A stretch of 64,000 nt of DNA, from NCBI RefSeq assembly GCF_005960665.1, contig NZ_CP040676.1:2011001-2075000 (forward strand). Reading direction: 5' to 3'. Shown here in pieces: positions 53,975 to 62,370 of this stretch. The notes under the pieces are model-generated. The model had not been told where the DNA came from, did no database searches, and saw nothing but the letters and a program-made list of their open reading frames with translations. Source of the DNA: Exiguobacterium mexicanum. GTDB taxonomy: Bacteria; Bacillota; Bacilli; Exiguobacteriales; Exiguobacteriaceae. Position 1 is the first letter of the stretch. Every line of letters begins with the position of its first letter. Position numbers and translations under genes: made by a program.

Positions 53975-55762
53975 ATGCGAGCGTGGATTGGGACACTATT
54001 TTTTGCCGGTTTGCTAGCCACCGGTCTGACAATCAGCGGGGCGTTGAAAGAGGAGATTGAACAGACGAAGCAGATTTTGACGTGGGGCGAAAAGACAGTC
54101 GATGCGGCCCCGCTCGCTTCGAAGCATGCCGTCACATTGACGTATAAAGGCGGGACAGAACAGCTCTATTTGAGCGGCCGACGTGATGACGTCTCCGTCG
54201 CCCGCTTGCCGGCCCATATCCGTGAGGCGATCATGGTCATTGAAGATCGTAAGTTCAACGCCCACCCAGGTTACGACCTCGGCGGGATTGCCCGGGCGTT
54301 CATTCACAACGCCAATGAATCGTCGTTACAGGGCGGAAGTACGATCACGCAGCAGCTGGCTCGTAACGTGTATTTGACTCATGAACGGACATATGAACGT
54401 AAAGTGAAAGAACTTTTACTCGCTCGAGCACTGGAAAAACAATATAGTAAGAAAGAAATTATGACCGCCTACAGTAACGTCATCTTCTTTGGACATAACG
54501 TTTATGGTATCCAAGCAGCTGCCGATACGTACTTCGCTCGTCCGCTCGAAGATTTAAATTGGAATCAAATCGCTTTCCTGTTGACCGTACCAAACAATCC
54601 ATCCCTCTATGATCCGCTCCAACCTTCATCCGGATTTTATGAGCGTAAGGACCGCATCCTCACTCAACTGCGGGATGCCGGCGTGCTATCGAAGCAAGCT
54701 TACGAGACGCACCACGGTGTGAAGCTGAAGGCGACCTATCGCCAGCACGTCGTCCGCTATCCCGATTATATGGATACGGTCATGAAAGAAGCGATTCGAC
54801 TCGTCCGCTCCCGCTACGACCTCGATGAAGACGCGGCCAGAGACTACTTGGCGACGAATCAAGCGACGATCGACACGTATCTGTCTGTCGCCCGACAGCA
54901 ACAAGCAAAACAAGTGATGACGAAACTGCCGAACGGTTTAAACGGTGGCTATGCCGAGTTGACGCCGAAAGGCCGAATCGTCGCCCTCGTTGATTCAGAA
55001 ATGACTCAGAGCGGTGAATTCAACCGGGCCACGCAAGCGTTCCGTCAACCCGGGTCGGCCATCAAGCCGGTCCTCGTCTTCGCGCCTTTCATCGAAGAGA
55101 CCGGTGCGAAACTCGATACGATCCTTGACGGCCGGCCGGTCTGTTACGGAACATATTGTCCGACAAACAGCGGCAATCGCGTCCTCGGGGATGTATCGTT
55201 CCGCGATACGGTCGCATACTCTTACAACACGCCGGCGCTCGCTGCCTTCACCGCGATTGACCAGGAAACGGCGTTCGCCACGGCCGACCTAATGTTCAGC
55301 CAATGGGACGCTAAAACGGATAACAGCCTGGCCAGTGCGCTCGGCGGATTGACTCAGGGCGTGTCACCGAAAGAACTCGCCGCCGCCTATACCCCGTTCT
55401 TAAATCAAGGGGTGTACGTGTCAGGTCAAACCATCAAACAGATTCGTTTCGAGTCGGGAGCCCCAACGCTCACGCCAAGCGTGACGCAACAAGCCGTCTG
55501 GTCGAAATCGACCGTCACGACGATGCGCGAAGCGTTGTCTTCCGTCACGACGTACGGGACCGGACGGTATGCCGGTCAAATCAAACGTCCTTATGTCGGC
55601 GGCAAGACCGGTACGACGAACTCACATAAGGACATGTGGTACGTCGGCTTGACCGACGAGACAATCACGGCCATCTGGCTCGGCGCCGATACGCCGCGCC
55701 CGTTCCCGGAACTCGCCAACCGGGCCTATCCTGCCATCGTCTGGACGGAGGCACATCGCTAA
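53975..55762 (+). CDS. Class A penicillin-binding protein (glycosyltransferase-transpeptidase)
   Basis: 595 residues from ATG 53975 (GAGAGGTGAG upstream). One N-terminal helix (WIGTLFFAGLLATGLTI) is the membrane anchor. The GT51 domain has VIEDRKFNAHPGYDLGGIARAF with the catalytic Glu, then GGSTITQQLARNVYL and KVKELLLARALEKQYSKKEIMTAYSNVIFFG. The transpeptidase domain has PGSAIKP (SxxK), YSYNTPA (SxN) and GGKTGTT (KTG). It polymerises and cross-links peptidoglycan. At 595 residues it is shorter than PBP1a/PonA (over 700), closer to PbpG/PbpF-size enzymes. A terminator follows. Confidence 0.92.
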   Translation: MRAWIGTLFFAGLLATGLTISGALKEEIEQTKQILTWGEKTVDAAPLASKHAVTLTYKGGTEQLYLSGRRDDVSVARLPAHIREAIMVIEDRKFNAHPGYDLGGIARAFIHNANESSLQGGSTITQQLARNVYLTHERTYERKVKELLLARALEKQYSKKEIMTAYSNVIFFGHNVYGIQAAADTYFARPLEDLNWNQIAFLLTVPNNPSLYDPLQPSSGFYERKDRILTQLRDAGVLSKQAYETHHGVKLKATYRQHVVRYPDYMDTVMKEAIRLVRSRYDLDEDAARDYLATNQATIDTYLSVARQQQAKQVMTKLPNGLNGGYAELTPKGRIVALVDSEMTQSGEFNRATQAFRQPGSAIKPVLVFAPFIEETGAKLDTILDGRPVCYGTYCPTNSGNRVLGDVSFRDTVAYSYNTPALAAFTAIDQETAFATADLMFSQWDAKTDNSLASALGGLTQGVSPKELAAAYTPFLNQGVYVSGQTIKQIRFESGAPTLTPSVTQQAVWSKSTVTTMREALSSVTTYGTGRYAGQIKRPYVGGKTGTTNSHKDMWYVGLTDETITAIWLGADTPRPFPELANRAYPAIVWTEAHR

Positions 55763-55763
55763 A

Positions 55764-55799
55764 ATAAGGTCAGGGACAGTTGTCCCTGACCTTATTGCT
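55764..55799. terminator. Bidirectional terminator after the PBP gene
   Basis: AATAAGGTCAGGGACA-GT-TGTCCCTGACCTTATT, a long perfect inverted repeat between convergent genes. Confidence 0.9.
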
Positions 55800-56685
55800 G
55801 TTTTCGATAAGTATGGTATCCGTAACTTCCCCATGACTCAAACAGTTCATCCTCATGAATCAGCTTCCACGGATTGAACAACGTCTGTCCGTTCTTGTTG
55901 AAGAAGAGTCCGTTGCCGAGCGAATATGTCGCGTGTTGAATTCGACCGGCATCATCGACGAACGTGAGCACATCCCCTCGTTCGGTCAGTTCCGACTCGA
56001 TTCTCATGTAACCGGCCTGACCGAGCGTCTGGAGGAACGTGCCGGGATGGACCCATTGCGAAGCGATCCAATCCTCTCCCGTCACAGCGAACAGCGTCGC
56101 CGCCAGACAGTTGCTACCCGATGTGACCGGGAAGGTGTTGGCAAGGCGTCTCATGTGATCCGGACAGACCGGCGGGACGGGATGCACCGTCCAAACGTCC
56201 CACGCACTTGCATAAGTCAACGTGAGTCGGCGACGGGTGTCATCCGTCATCGCTTGCCAGACGGCTTGATGCAACACGAGATGAGGTGTGTTATCCCACA
56301 TCACGACTGAAGACAAGTGATCGGTCAACATGTCGTCACTGACGGGAAAGACGAGACCGCGACCGGCTTGAACTTGATACGTGAGCACATCTCGTCTCAC
56401 CTCTGGCGGCAATGTCTCGATCCAACCAGGCGGCGCATGCAGGACGTACGGCACTTCCCGGTCAATCGTCCAATACGTATAGGCGTTGGCGACTCGGACG
56501 TCCCGGTAAGACGGGTGTGCGTCAAATTCTGCTTTCGGGATGATCAACACTGACGCCCGTGCGCCTAATTGCGTCACGAGATGCTCGTCCGCCATAAACA
56601 AGTCCATCGGTGGCACCATCGAGGACATCCACTCCTGGACGACTTCTTCGGCCGGGATGAGGGAAATCGTCGTGTTCACCGTCAT
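55792..56685 (-). CDS. Cys/His hydrolase-like (papain/NlpC-fold) protein, unknown function
   Basis: 297 residues, no signal peptide. The C-terminal 120 residues look like a papain/NlpC-type fold: the Cys in SGSNCLAATLFAVTG begins a helix (about residue 193), and the His of GDVLTFVDDAGRIQHATYSLGNGLFFNKNGQ (about residue 256) is followed by an N-rich strand. The N-terminal 170 residues are beta-rich and not recognised. The assignment is from these local patterns only, and no family name is secure. The start overlaps the end of the membrane-protein gene by four bases, so the two probably work together. Confidence 0.6.
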   Translation of the reverse strand: MTVNTTISLIPAEEVVQEWMSSMVPPMDLFMADEHLVTQLGARASVLIIPKAEFDAHPSYRDVRVANAYTYWTIDREVPYVLHAPPGWIETLPPEVRRDVLTYQVQAGRGLVFPVSDDMLTDHLSSVVMWDNTPHLVLHQAVWQAMTDDTRRRLTLTYASAWDVWTVHPVPPVCPDHMRRLANTFPVTSGSNCLAATLFAVTGEDWIASQWVHPGTFLQTLGQAGYMRIESELTERGDVLTFVDDAGRIQHATYSLGNGLFFNKNGQTLFNPWKLIHEDELFESWGSYGYHTYRKQQ

Positions 56686-57239
56686 AGAATGATATCCCCG
56701 ACCGAGTTAAACAAGCGGAGCATGGCCCAAGCGAGGCCGCTCAAAAGAATCGCCCACATCATGGCTTGAATTAACAGTAGACCGATGGCACGAAACGTCG
56801 ACATCAACTGGCTGACTTGCCATATGTAATAGAACAAATAGAGAACGAACGTGCCGAGCAGTACCGCAATGACCGCAAGCAGCGAATTTAAAAACAAGAA
56901 GCTAATCCCTGAGCCGACGAGAAAAATCGTCGCGCCTGGCTTCAACCGATGCAACGAGCTACCGTTCGTCTCACGCGCAAAGAATGCGAACCCGAGTTGG
57001 TTGAACGTATCGGCGACGAGCTTGAAGGCGCTGAACAGCATAAAGTAAATGGTAAAGAACACGACGAGCACGAGCACTTTCGACTCTTGGACGGACAACA
57101 AGGCGATGATTTCGCTGTACACGCCGACACGCGTCAGCCATTGAATCACATACTCACTCGTGGCAATGGCGAGTGACATCGAGAATAGAATGATCCCAAT
57201 CAACGGGGCATAGCTTAACAAGTACACGTTTGTTTTCAT
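56682..57239 (-). CDS. YufK-like (DUF5366-type) integral membrane protein
   Basis: 185 residues from ATG 57239 with GGAG five bases upstream; an upstream ATG at 57269 lacks a ribosome site. Five hydrophobic helices, short loops. The start (KTNVYLLSYAPLIGIILFSMSLAIATSEYV) and the middle (FTIYFMLFSAFKLVADTFNQLGFAFFARE) recall B. subtilis YufK. Function is unknown. Its stop overlaps the start of the Cys/His hydrolase-like gene. Confidence 0.6.
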   Translation of the reverse strand: MKTNVYLLSYAPLIGIILFSMSLAIATSEYVIQWLTRVGVYSEIIALLSVQESKVLVLVVFFTIYFMLFSAFKLVADTFNQLGFAFFARETNGSSLHRLKPGATIFLVGSGISFLFLNSLLAVIAVLLGTFVLYLFYYIWQVSQLMSTFRAIGLLLIQAMMWAILLSGLAWAMLRLFNSVGDIIL

Positions 57240-57275
57240 ATCGGCTCCAATTTCACAAGAATTTCTCATATTCAG

Positions 57276-57304
57276 TGCAAATCTATTATCAAGTATATTA
57301 TAAT
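57276..57304 (+). promoter_or_regulatory. Sigma-A-like promoter of the 30-residue ORF
   Basis: TGCAAA (57276-57281) and TATAAT (57299-57304) with 17-base spacing, 37 bases upstream of the small reading frame. Confidence 0.55.
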
Positions 57305-57340
57305 ATTCGTAGTCACGGAGAACAAAAGGGGGATTTTTAG

Positions 57341-57433
57341 ATGGGTTTGTTACTAATGGTCGGAATCAGCGTCGTCTTCCTCGCAGCTATCTTCACAGCT
57401 GGATACAACAGAAAACCTGAAGGTAATCAATAA
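57341..57433 (+). CDS. 30-residue single-helix membrane peptide
   Basis: ATG 57341 to TAA 57433, preceded by AAAGGGGG nine bases upstream. The peptide begins MGLLLMVGISVVFLAAIFTA and ends GYNRKPEGNQ: one membrane helix and a short polar tail. It has its own promoter-like boxes and a strong terminator right after the stop, which supports a real transcription unit. No family is recognised. Similar small hydrophobic proteins in Bacillota serve as regulators of membrane complexes or as toxins; nothing here decides which. Confidence 0.65.
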   Translation: MGLLLMVGISVVFLAAIFTAGYNRKPEGNQ

Positions 57434-57472
57434 GAGCCGAGATTCTCACGAATCCGGCTCTTTTTTTTATTT
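57434..57472. terminator. Terminator between the 30-residue ORF and trmL
   Basis: GAGCCG-AGATTC-TCAC-GAATC-CGGCTC then eight Ts; serves both strands. Confidence 0.9.
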
Positions 57473-57940
57473 CAATCCAGCATATCCTTGTTGACGGAGC
57501 GCCTCATAAACGATGATGGCCGCCGTGTTTGAGACGTTGAGCGACCGAACGAGGTTCGATTGGGGTAAACGGATGCAGCGGTCGAGGTTGTCCTCGATCA
57601 CTTCCATCGGCAACCCTTTCGTCTCGCGTCCGAAGACAAAGAAATAATCTTTATCAACCGCAGACACATCGAGATCACTTGGGTACTGTTCCCCATACTT
57701 GGTAATGTAGAAGAACTCTCCGTCCGGGTGTTTGGCCCACAGTTCATCGAGCGAGTCGTGATAACGGACGTCGACGAATTGCCAATAGTCGAGCCCGGCC
57801 CGTTTGAGCATTTTGTCGTCCGTCGAGAAACCTAACGGACGAATCAAATGGAGCACGGAATTCGTCGCCGCACATGTGCGCGAGACGTTACCCGTATTTG
57901 CCGGGATTTCTGGTTGGAACATTACTACATGGATTGCCAT
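57467..57940 (-). CDS. trmL: tRNA (cytidine/uridine-34-2'-O)-methyltransferase
   Basis: 157 residues, the size of TrmL (CspR/YibK). SPOUT-fold motifs: MFQPEIPANTGNVSRTCAATN at the N-terminus, FFVFGRETKGLP as motif 2, and IRLPQSNLVRSLNVSNTAAIIVYEALRQQGY as motif 3 with the knot. It methylates the wobble base of tRNA-Leu isoacceptors (family knowledge); a tRNA-Leu(CAA) gene is in the same window. AGGAG precedes the ATG. It follows ogt on the same strand and may be its operon partner (10 bases apart). Confidence 0.94.
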   Translation of the reverse strand: MAIHVVMFQPEIPANTGNVSRTCAATNSVLHLIRPLGFSTDDKMLKRAGLDYWQFVDVRYHDSLDELWAKHPDGEFFYITKYGEQYPSDLDVSAVDKDYFFVFGRETKGLPMEVIEDNLDRCIRLPQSNLVRSLNVSNTAAIIVYEALRQQGYAGLK

Positions 57941-57950
57941 AATCTACTCC

Positions 57951-58394
57951 TCACTTCACTTGTTCGAGATCAAGTAATCGTTGTTTTTGATGAAGGCCGC
58001 CTCCGAACCCGGTCAGTTGCCCTCCGCTGCCGACGACGCGATGGCATGGGAAAATGACGGGCAACGGATTGCGGTTCAACGCCTGGCCGACCGCCCGAAC
58101 CGCTTTCGGGCGGCCGATCTGTTCAGCGATTTGTTTATACGAACGCGTTTCCCCGAATGGGATCGTCAATAACGCATCCCATACTTCTTGTTGGAAGACG
58201 GTCCCCTTCATCTCGATCCACTCGCGGTCAGACGGTTGAAGCCCATTTTGCTCCACGCGTTCAATCAGGTCGGTCAGCCAACTCGGCGCCGATCCGTCAT
58301 CTGCTTCCGTCTCCGCAAAGTCTAACGCGCATAGTTTCCCTTGCGCGTTCAATTCATACGCCAATGTACCCCATTTAGATGACACGGTCTTCAC
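57951..58394 (-). CDS. ogt: Methylated-DNA-protein cysteine methyltransferase
   Basis: 147 residues from GTG 58394, behind AGGAG; it overlaps the 3' end of queG by 20 bases, and the longer open frame is inside queG. The alkyl-acceptor motif is VIFPCHRVVGSGGQLTGFGGGLHQKQRLL (PCHRV), preceded by the DNA-binding helix GRPKAVRAVGQALNRNPLP with the Arg finger. It repairs O6-alkylguanine in one suicidal step. The shorter length than Ada reflects absence of an N-terminal AraC domain. Confidence 0.93.
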   Translation of the reverse strand: MKTVSSKWGTLAYELNAQGKLCALDFAETEADDGSAPSWLTDLIERVEQNGLQPSDREWIEMKGTVFQQEVWDALLTIPFGETRSYKQIAEQIGRPKAVRAVGQALNRNPLPVIFPCHRVVGSGGQLTGFGGGLHQKQRLLDLEQVK

Positions 58395-59532
58395 GGTCCC
58401 ACTCCTCTCGGAACAATCGAATCTCTTCATGTACGAGCTCAGACGTCTCCGTCGACTCGATTTGTCGATAAATCGTCTCGGCTTCGGCTCCGAGAATCGC
58501 ACCGATCGCCCAGACGGCCGTCGCCCGCATGTCTTCGCGCTCATCTTGTCGAATGAAGTCTTCGAGCACCGGCACGGCCGATGGTTCCCGATAATGGGCC
58601 AATGCTAAAATCGCATTTCGCTGAATCGGCTTTTTGCCGCGCCATGCGCCAGACAGATGGCCAAACTTCGCTTTGAACTCCCTATTGCTCAAGTTCAGTA
58701 ACGGGACGAGCAACGGTTTGACGATTTCAGCTTCAGGAAGCAGTTCCTCGTGATGGCGCCAATCTTTTTTCCGATTATACGGACAGACTTGTTGGCACGT
58801 GTCGCAACCGTAAAGCCGCCCGCCGAGCTTCGAACGAAACTCGCGCGGCATAAGCGTCTTCATTTGGGTCAAATAGGCGATACAACGCTTGGCATCAAGG
58901 ACACCTGGTTCGATGAGCGCCGTCGTCGGACAAGCCGTCATACATTTCGTACACTCGCCACAGCCGTCCTCAATCATCTCGTCCGGTGGTAAGTATGTGT
59001 CGAGGATCATCTCCCCTAAATAAAGGTACGACCCCTTCTCCGGCGAGATAATCGAGCAGTTTTTCCCACTGAAGCCGATTCCGGCCCGTTCGGCGACGGC
59101 ACGGTCGACGAGTTCTCCCGTGTCGACCATCGAGCGTGTCCGGACGCCCGGGACGAGCTGTTCAATATACGCTTGCAGTTGCTCGAGCCTTGAGCCGACG
59201 GCGCGATGGTAGTCGAGCCCCCACGATGCCCGGGCGAACAAGCCCCGTCGTTCATCGGCAACACTTCGCGGCGCATCTTTCAATTTGCTCGGATACGCGA
59301 TGGCGATGGCGATGATCGACTGCGCTTCGTCGAGCAACAGCGTCGGCGTCGTCCGTTTGTCCAAGTCAGGCTCCTCGAACCCCGAGGCGAATCCCTTCTC
59401 TTGCTGCTTCACGAGACGTTGCTTCATGACGATGAACGGGTCGGCGGTCGTCACTTTCAACTCGTCAATCCCGATCGTCGTCGCATATGCTACAATCTTC
59501 TGTTTGAGTGTCTCCGGGTCCATCCCGTTCAT
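58375..59532 (-). CDS. queG: Epoxyqueuosine reductase
   Basis: 385 residues from ATG 59532 (AGAGGTG upstream). An N-terminal corrinoid-binding reductase domain is followed by two [4Fe-4S] cysteine sets, CGECTKCMTACPTT and CDTCQQVCPYNRK. C-terminal HEAT-like repeats (RNAILALAHYREPSAVPVLEDFIRQ) come last. QueG does the last step of queuosine tRNA modification using cobalamin (family knowledge). It is followed by ogt with a 20-base overlap. Confidence 0.95.
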   Translation of the reverse strand: MNGMDPETLKQKIVAYATTIGIDELKVTTADPFIVMKQRLVKQQEKGFASGFEEPDLDKRTTPTLLLDEAQSIIAIAIAYPSKLKDAPRSVADERRGLFARASWGLDYHRAVGSRLEQLQAYIEQLVPGVRTRSMVDTGELVDRAVAERAGIGFSGKNCSIISPEKGSYLYLGEMILDTYLPPDEMIEDGCGECTKCMTACPTTALIEPGVLDAKRCIAYLTQMKTLMPREFRSKLGGRLYGCDTCQQVCPYNRKKDWRHHEELLPEAEIVKPLLVPLLNLSNREFKAKFGHLSGAWRGKKPIQRNAILALAHYREPSAVPVLEDFIRQDEREDMRATAVWAIGAILGAEAETIYRQIESTETSELVHEEIRLFREEWDREDRVI

Positions 59533-59563
59533 CGAATCACCTCTTTCGTGTCTATTTTCGCAT

Positions 59564-59597
59564 ACAAAAAATCTCCCCGCCAGTCGGCAGAGAGATG
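59564..59597 (-). terminator. Possible terminator after tRNA-Gly(TCC)
   Basis: ATCTC...GCC-GACT-GGC...GAGAT arms then TTTTTTGT on the minus strand, just after the tRNA. Confidence 0.6.
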
Positions 59598-59601
59598 ATG
59601 A

Positions 59602-59672
59602 AGCGGGTGAAGAGAATCGAACTCTCGTCATCAGCTTGGAAGGCTGAGGTTTTACCATTAAACTACACCCGC
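59602..59672 (-). tRNA. tRNA-Gly (anticodon TCC)
   Basis: Cloverleaf with acceptor GCGGGTG/CACCCGC, anticodon loop CTTCCAA and T-arm GAGAGTTCGATTCTC. No encoded CCA. It stands alone, upstream of queG on the same strand. Confidence 0.95.
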
Positions 59673-59867
59673 ATGGTTCAAATCAGTCGTCTGTAAAAGC
59701 GACTACAATCAATATACATCTATACCTTTAGGAAGTCAATACTTTTGAAGAAATTTATTTGATAGCTTATGAAATCTATACTTATGGTGTATGAATACAT
59801 ATAATTCCCTTATTTCTCTTCTTCAAACCATATCTCACTATAAGATAAACGTCGCGGTATAAAAATA

Positions 59868-59893
59868 TCCTGCCGACTCTGTCGGCAGGAAGT
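59868..59893 (-). terminator. Terminator of the desaturase gene
   Basis: CTGCCGAC-AGA-GTCGGCAG followed by GATATTTTT on the minus strand, right after the stop at 59898. Confidence 0.85.
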
Positions 59894-59897
59894 TCTA

Positions 59898-60917
59898 TTA
59901 CAATGACGATGTCTTTGGTTCCCGAAGCAAATGTTTAATATCTCGGAACGTGACGAACGTCTTGTTTTTAGCATCATATAGCTTATAGCGCAGCGATTTC
60001 AAACTAGAGAACAGACCGATCGTCGTCGCTTTCTGGAGCGGCGGTGTCGCCGTATGGGCTTGTTCAAGGTTATAGTTCGGTACGCGTGGGCTCAAGTGAT
60101 GCACGTGATGGAAACCAATGTTTCCCGTCACCCACTGCAACACTTTAGGCAACTCATAATACGAGCTCCCTTCAATTGCTGCTTTCACATAATCCCATTC
60201 GCTCTCGTCCTCAAAATACGAGTCTTCGAACGTATGTTGGACATAGAACAACCAAATCCCGAGGACGCCTGCCGTGAACATCGTCGTTCCTTGAACGATC
60301 AAGAATGCTTTCCATCCGACGAGCGCGATGACGAGTGCGTAGAGCACGACGAGAGACAGGTTGATGAGATACGTGTTGTTGCGCTCTTTCTTACGTGCGT
60401 CTTTCCGGTTGAAGCGGCTCGTGATAAGGATCAGGAACAAAGGTCCAAGGCCGAACATGACGAGCGGGTTACGATAGAGACGATATTGGAGACGAGTCCA
60501 CTTCGAAGCTTCGACGTACTCTTCGATTGTCATGACCCAAATGTCACCGACTCCCCGCTTATCTAAATTCCCACTCGAGGCATGATGAATCGAATGCTCT
60601 CGTTTCCACTTCTCATACGGGAATAACGTCAAGATACCCATGATCGTCCCGACGATGCCGTTCGCTTTCTTATTTTTGAAAAACGAACCATGCGTGCAGT
60701 CGTGGAAAATGATGAACATCCGGACGACGAAGCCTGCTGCCACGATGGCGAGCGGAATGGTCAAGAAGACCGAAATTTGGAGCGCCTGATAGGCAAGAAT
60801 CCAGGCGGCAAGAAACGGCAAGATCGTGTTGATCATCTGCCGGACGCTCTTCTTCACATCGGCCTTTTCAAACGGCGAGACGTGTTTCCGGAGCTGGGCG
60901 ATTTTTTCTTTACTCAT
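59898..60917 (-). CDS. Membrane fatty acid desaturase
   Basis: 339 residues from ATG 60917 with GAGGAGG nine bases upstream. Three histidine boxes in the acyl-lipid desaturase order: HDCTHGSFF (residues near 73), HSIHHASSGNLD (near 110) and GNIGFHHVHHLSPRVPNYNL (near 275). Four to six membrane helices lie around them. It introduces a cis double bond into membrane acyl chains, often in the cold; the position of the bond cannot be told. A DesRK-type regulator is not adjacent. The closest B. subtilis protein is Des. Confidence 0.92.
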   Translation of the reverse strand: MSKEKIAQLRKHVSPFEKADVKKSVRQMINTILPFLAAWILAYQALQISVFLTIPLAIVAAGFVVRMFIIFHDCTHGSFFKNKKANGIVGTIMGILTLFPYEKWKREHSIHHASSGNLDKRGVGDIWVMTIEEYVEASKWTRLQYRLYRNPLVMFGLGPLFLILITSRFNRKDARKKERNNTYLINLSLVVLYALVIALVGWKAFLIVQGTTMFTAGVLGIWLFYVQHTFEDSYFEDESEWDYVKAAIEGSSYYELPKVLQWVTGNIGFHHVHHLSPRVPNYNLEQAHTATPPLQKATTIGLFSSLKSLRYKLYDAKNKTFVTFRDIKHLLREPKTSSL

Positions 60918-61211
60918 GTACAACTTCCTCCTCAATTGCATACAGCGTTGACGACAACTAAAATGAAATATGAAACCAACTACACTATGATAGTGACGAC
61001 GGCATCCATCGCCATAAGAATCAATTTGTCATAAAAATATTATTACCAGGTAATTATATCACATCATATAGAATAAATCGTTCATTCCATAACAGTAATT
61101 GAATCAATTATTATTTCAGTCTCAATAATTCCCATTAAAATTCCTTATATGGAATTATTAATATACAAAGTGTGTTAGACTCCAATTATGTAGAGATAGG
61201 AGGAAATGTTA
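60918..61211. other. AT-rich intergenic region
   Basis: About 290 bases between the divergent desaturase and DUF-type genes. It is AT-rich and contains no reading frame or RNA I can support. Any promoter for either gene must lie here, but no clean sigma-A pair stands out. Confidence 0.5.
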
Positions 61212-61871
61212 TTGTTTCAGAAAATAAAAAATTTGATCACACCTAAGCGATTGATCATCATGGCGAGCGTCTTTATCTTGCTTATCCCAGTCTTCTTTGT
61301 CAGCTATACGTTCTATAAAAATTTGAGTCAAGGCGTCGAAAATAAAGACCTTGATGACAAATATGCAAAGCGAGTCAAAGAGTTACAAATCGAAGTTTCT
61401 AAAGAAGACCCATTAGATCGGAGAGGCAACTCCACCGCAAAGACGCGTGTTGAATTGGAGGTCTCCTTCAATGAAGAGAAACCGAGCCGAACTGGATTGA
61501 TTAAAAACATGCACTTGATGACACATCAAAAAATATCGGCCCGTTCCAAATGGGGAGCGATTCCGATGACCCCAGACAATATACAACAGTCCGCTGACTA
61601 TTTGGAGCTCCTAAAAACTAAATTCAAAATTGGTGACAGTATGTACTCGGAATTGAAAACGATGCTCGATCACTGGTCGCAAGGTGACTTCTCTAAAGCG
61701 GACAAAGAACAAGATCGTTTGTTGCACTTCCTCCAAGCGAGTAGAGGTTTCTCGAACGGATTAGCTACCAAGAATGAAGAAGAACTCTTTATCTTAAACA
61801 ACTTCGGACCTGAATACTTGAACACGTTGGATGAAACGACGTACACGTCATATAAAGAATCATCTCAATGA
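61212..61871 (+). CDS. Membrane-anchored DUF6241-like protein
   Basis: 219 residues from TTG 61212, eight bases after AGGAGG; the ATG at 61206 would be too close to that site. An N-terminal basic segment and membrane helix (RLIIMASVFILLIPVFFVSYTFY) put the rest outside the cell. The outer part contains IKNMHLMTHQKISARSKWGAIPMTPDNI and a helical end ADKEQDRLLHFLQASRGFSNGLATKNEEELFILNNFG. This pattern recalls DUF6241 proteins; I am unsure. Codon use is more AT-rich than its neighbours. A terminator begins within its last codons. Confidence 0.65.
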   Translation: MFQKIKNLITPKRLIIMASVFILLIPVFFVSYTFYKNLSQGVENKDLDDKYAKRVKELQIEVSKEDPLDRRGNSTAKTRVELEVSFNEEKPSRTGLIKNMHLMTHQKISARSKWGAIPMTPDNIQQSADYLELLKTKFKIGDSMYSELKTMLDHWSQGDFSKADKEQDRLLHFLQASRGFSNGLATKNEEELFILNNFGPEYLNTLDETTYTSYKESSQ

Positions 61872-61887
61872 TGATTCTTTTTTGATT
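61854..61887 (+). terminator. Terminator overlapping the stop of the DUF6241-like gene
   Basis: AGAATCATC-TCAAT-GATGATTCT then TTTTT; the left arm lies inside the coding end. Confidence 0.75.
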
Positions 61888-62000
61888 GATGCAAAAAAGC
61901 TCTAACACGAGTGTACCTTTCATAGTTCAGCTTCTTAACACTTCTGCCCTATTCTTTATGCGTCGTTTCCCTCTCTCCATTCTTCTTGGTTTTAGATACA

Positions 62001-62030
62001 CAAAAAAAGACCCTAGCCTCAGCTAGGATC
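62001..62030 (-). terminator. Terminator of the rRNA-tRNA operon
   Basis: CCTAGC-TGAG-GCTAGG with GTCTTTTTTTG on the minus strand, just past tRNA-Leu, the last gene of the cluster. Confidence 0.9.
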
Positions 62031-62036
62031 TACGGA

Positions 62037-62117
62037 TACCGGTGGTCGGAGTCGAACCGACACTCCAGAGGAACACGATTTTGAGTCGTGCGCGTCTACC
62101 AATTCCGCCACACCGGC
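62037..62117 (-). tRNA. tRNA-Leu (anticodon CAA)
   Basis: Long-variable-arm tRNA with acceptor GCCGGTG, anticodon loop CTCAAAA and T-arm GTCGGTTCGACTCCGAC. No encoded CCA. Last member of the cluster. Confidence 0.95.
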
Positions 62118-62126
62118 ATATTATGT

Positions 62127-62200
62127 TGGAGGCGCCAGTCGGAATCGAACCGACGATAGAGGAGTTGCAGTCCTCTGCCTTACCACTTGGCTATGGCGCC
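62127..62200 (-). tRNA. tRNA-Cys (anticodon GCA)
   Basis: Acceptor GGCGCCA/TGGCGCC, anticodon loop CTGCAAC, T-arm GTCGGTTCGAATCCGAC, encoded CCA. Confidence 0.95.
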
Positions 62201-62208
62201 AAATTGAA

Positions 62209-62283
62209 TGGAGCGGAAGACGGGATTCGAACCCGCGACCCCGACCTTGGCAAGGTCGTATTCTACCACTGAACTACTTCCGC
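62209..62283 (-). tRNA. tRNA-Gly (anticodon GCC)
   Basis: Acceptor GCGGAAG/CTTCCGC, anticodon loop TTGCCAA, T-arm GCGGGTTCGAATCCCGT, encoded CCA. Confidence 0.95.
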
Positions 62284-62287
62284 ATAA

Positions 62288-62362
62288 TGGCTGGGCTGGA
62301 AGGGATCGAACCTACGCATGTCGGAATCAAAATCCGATGCCTTACCACTTGGCTACAGCCCA
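62288..62362 (-). tRNA. tRNA-Gln (anticodon TTG)
   Basis: Acceptor TGGGCTG/CAGCCCA, anticodon loop TTTTGAT, T-arm GTAGGTTCGATCCCTTC, encoded CCA. Confidence 0.95.
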
Positions 62363-62370
62363 ATAAAATG

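Noticed and set aside
57951..58544. A 197-residue version of Ogt starting inside queG
   Set aside because: The extra N-terminus is the antisense-frame shadow of queG; the GTG at 58394 has AGGAG at the correct distance and gives the normal family length.
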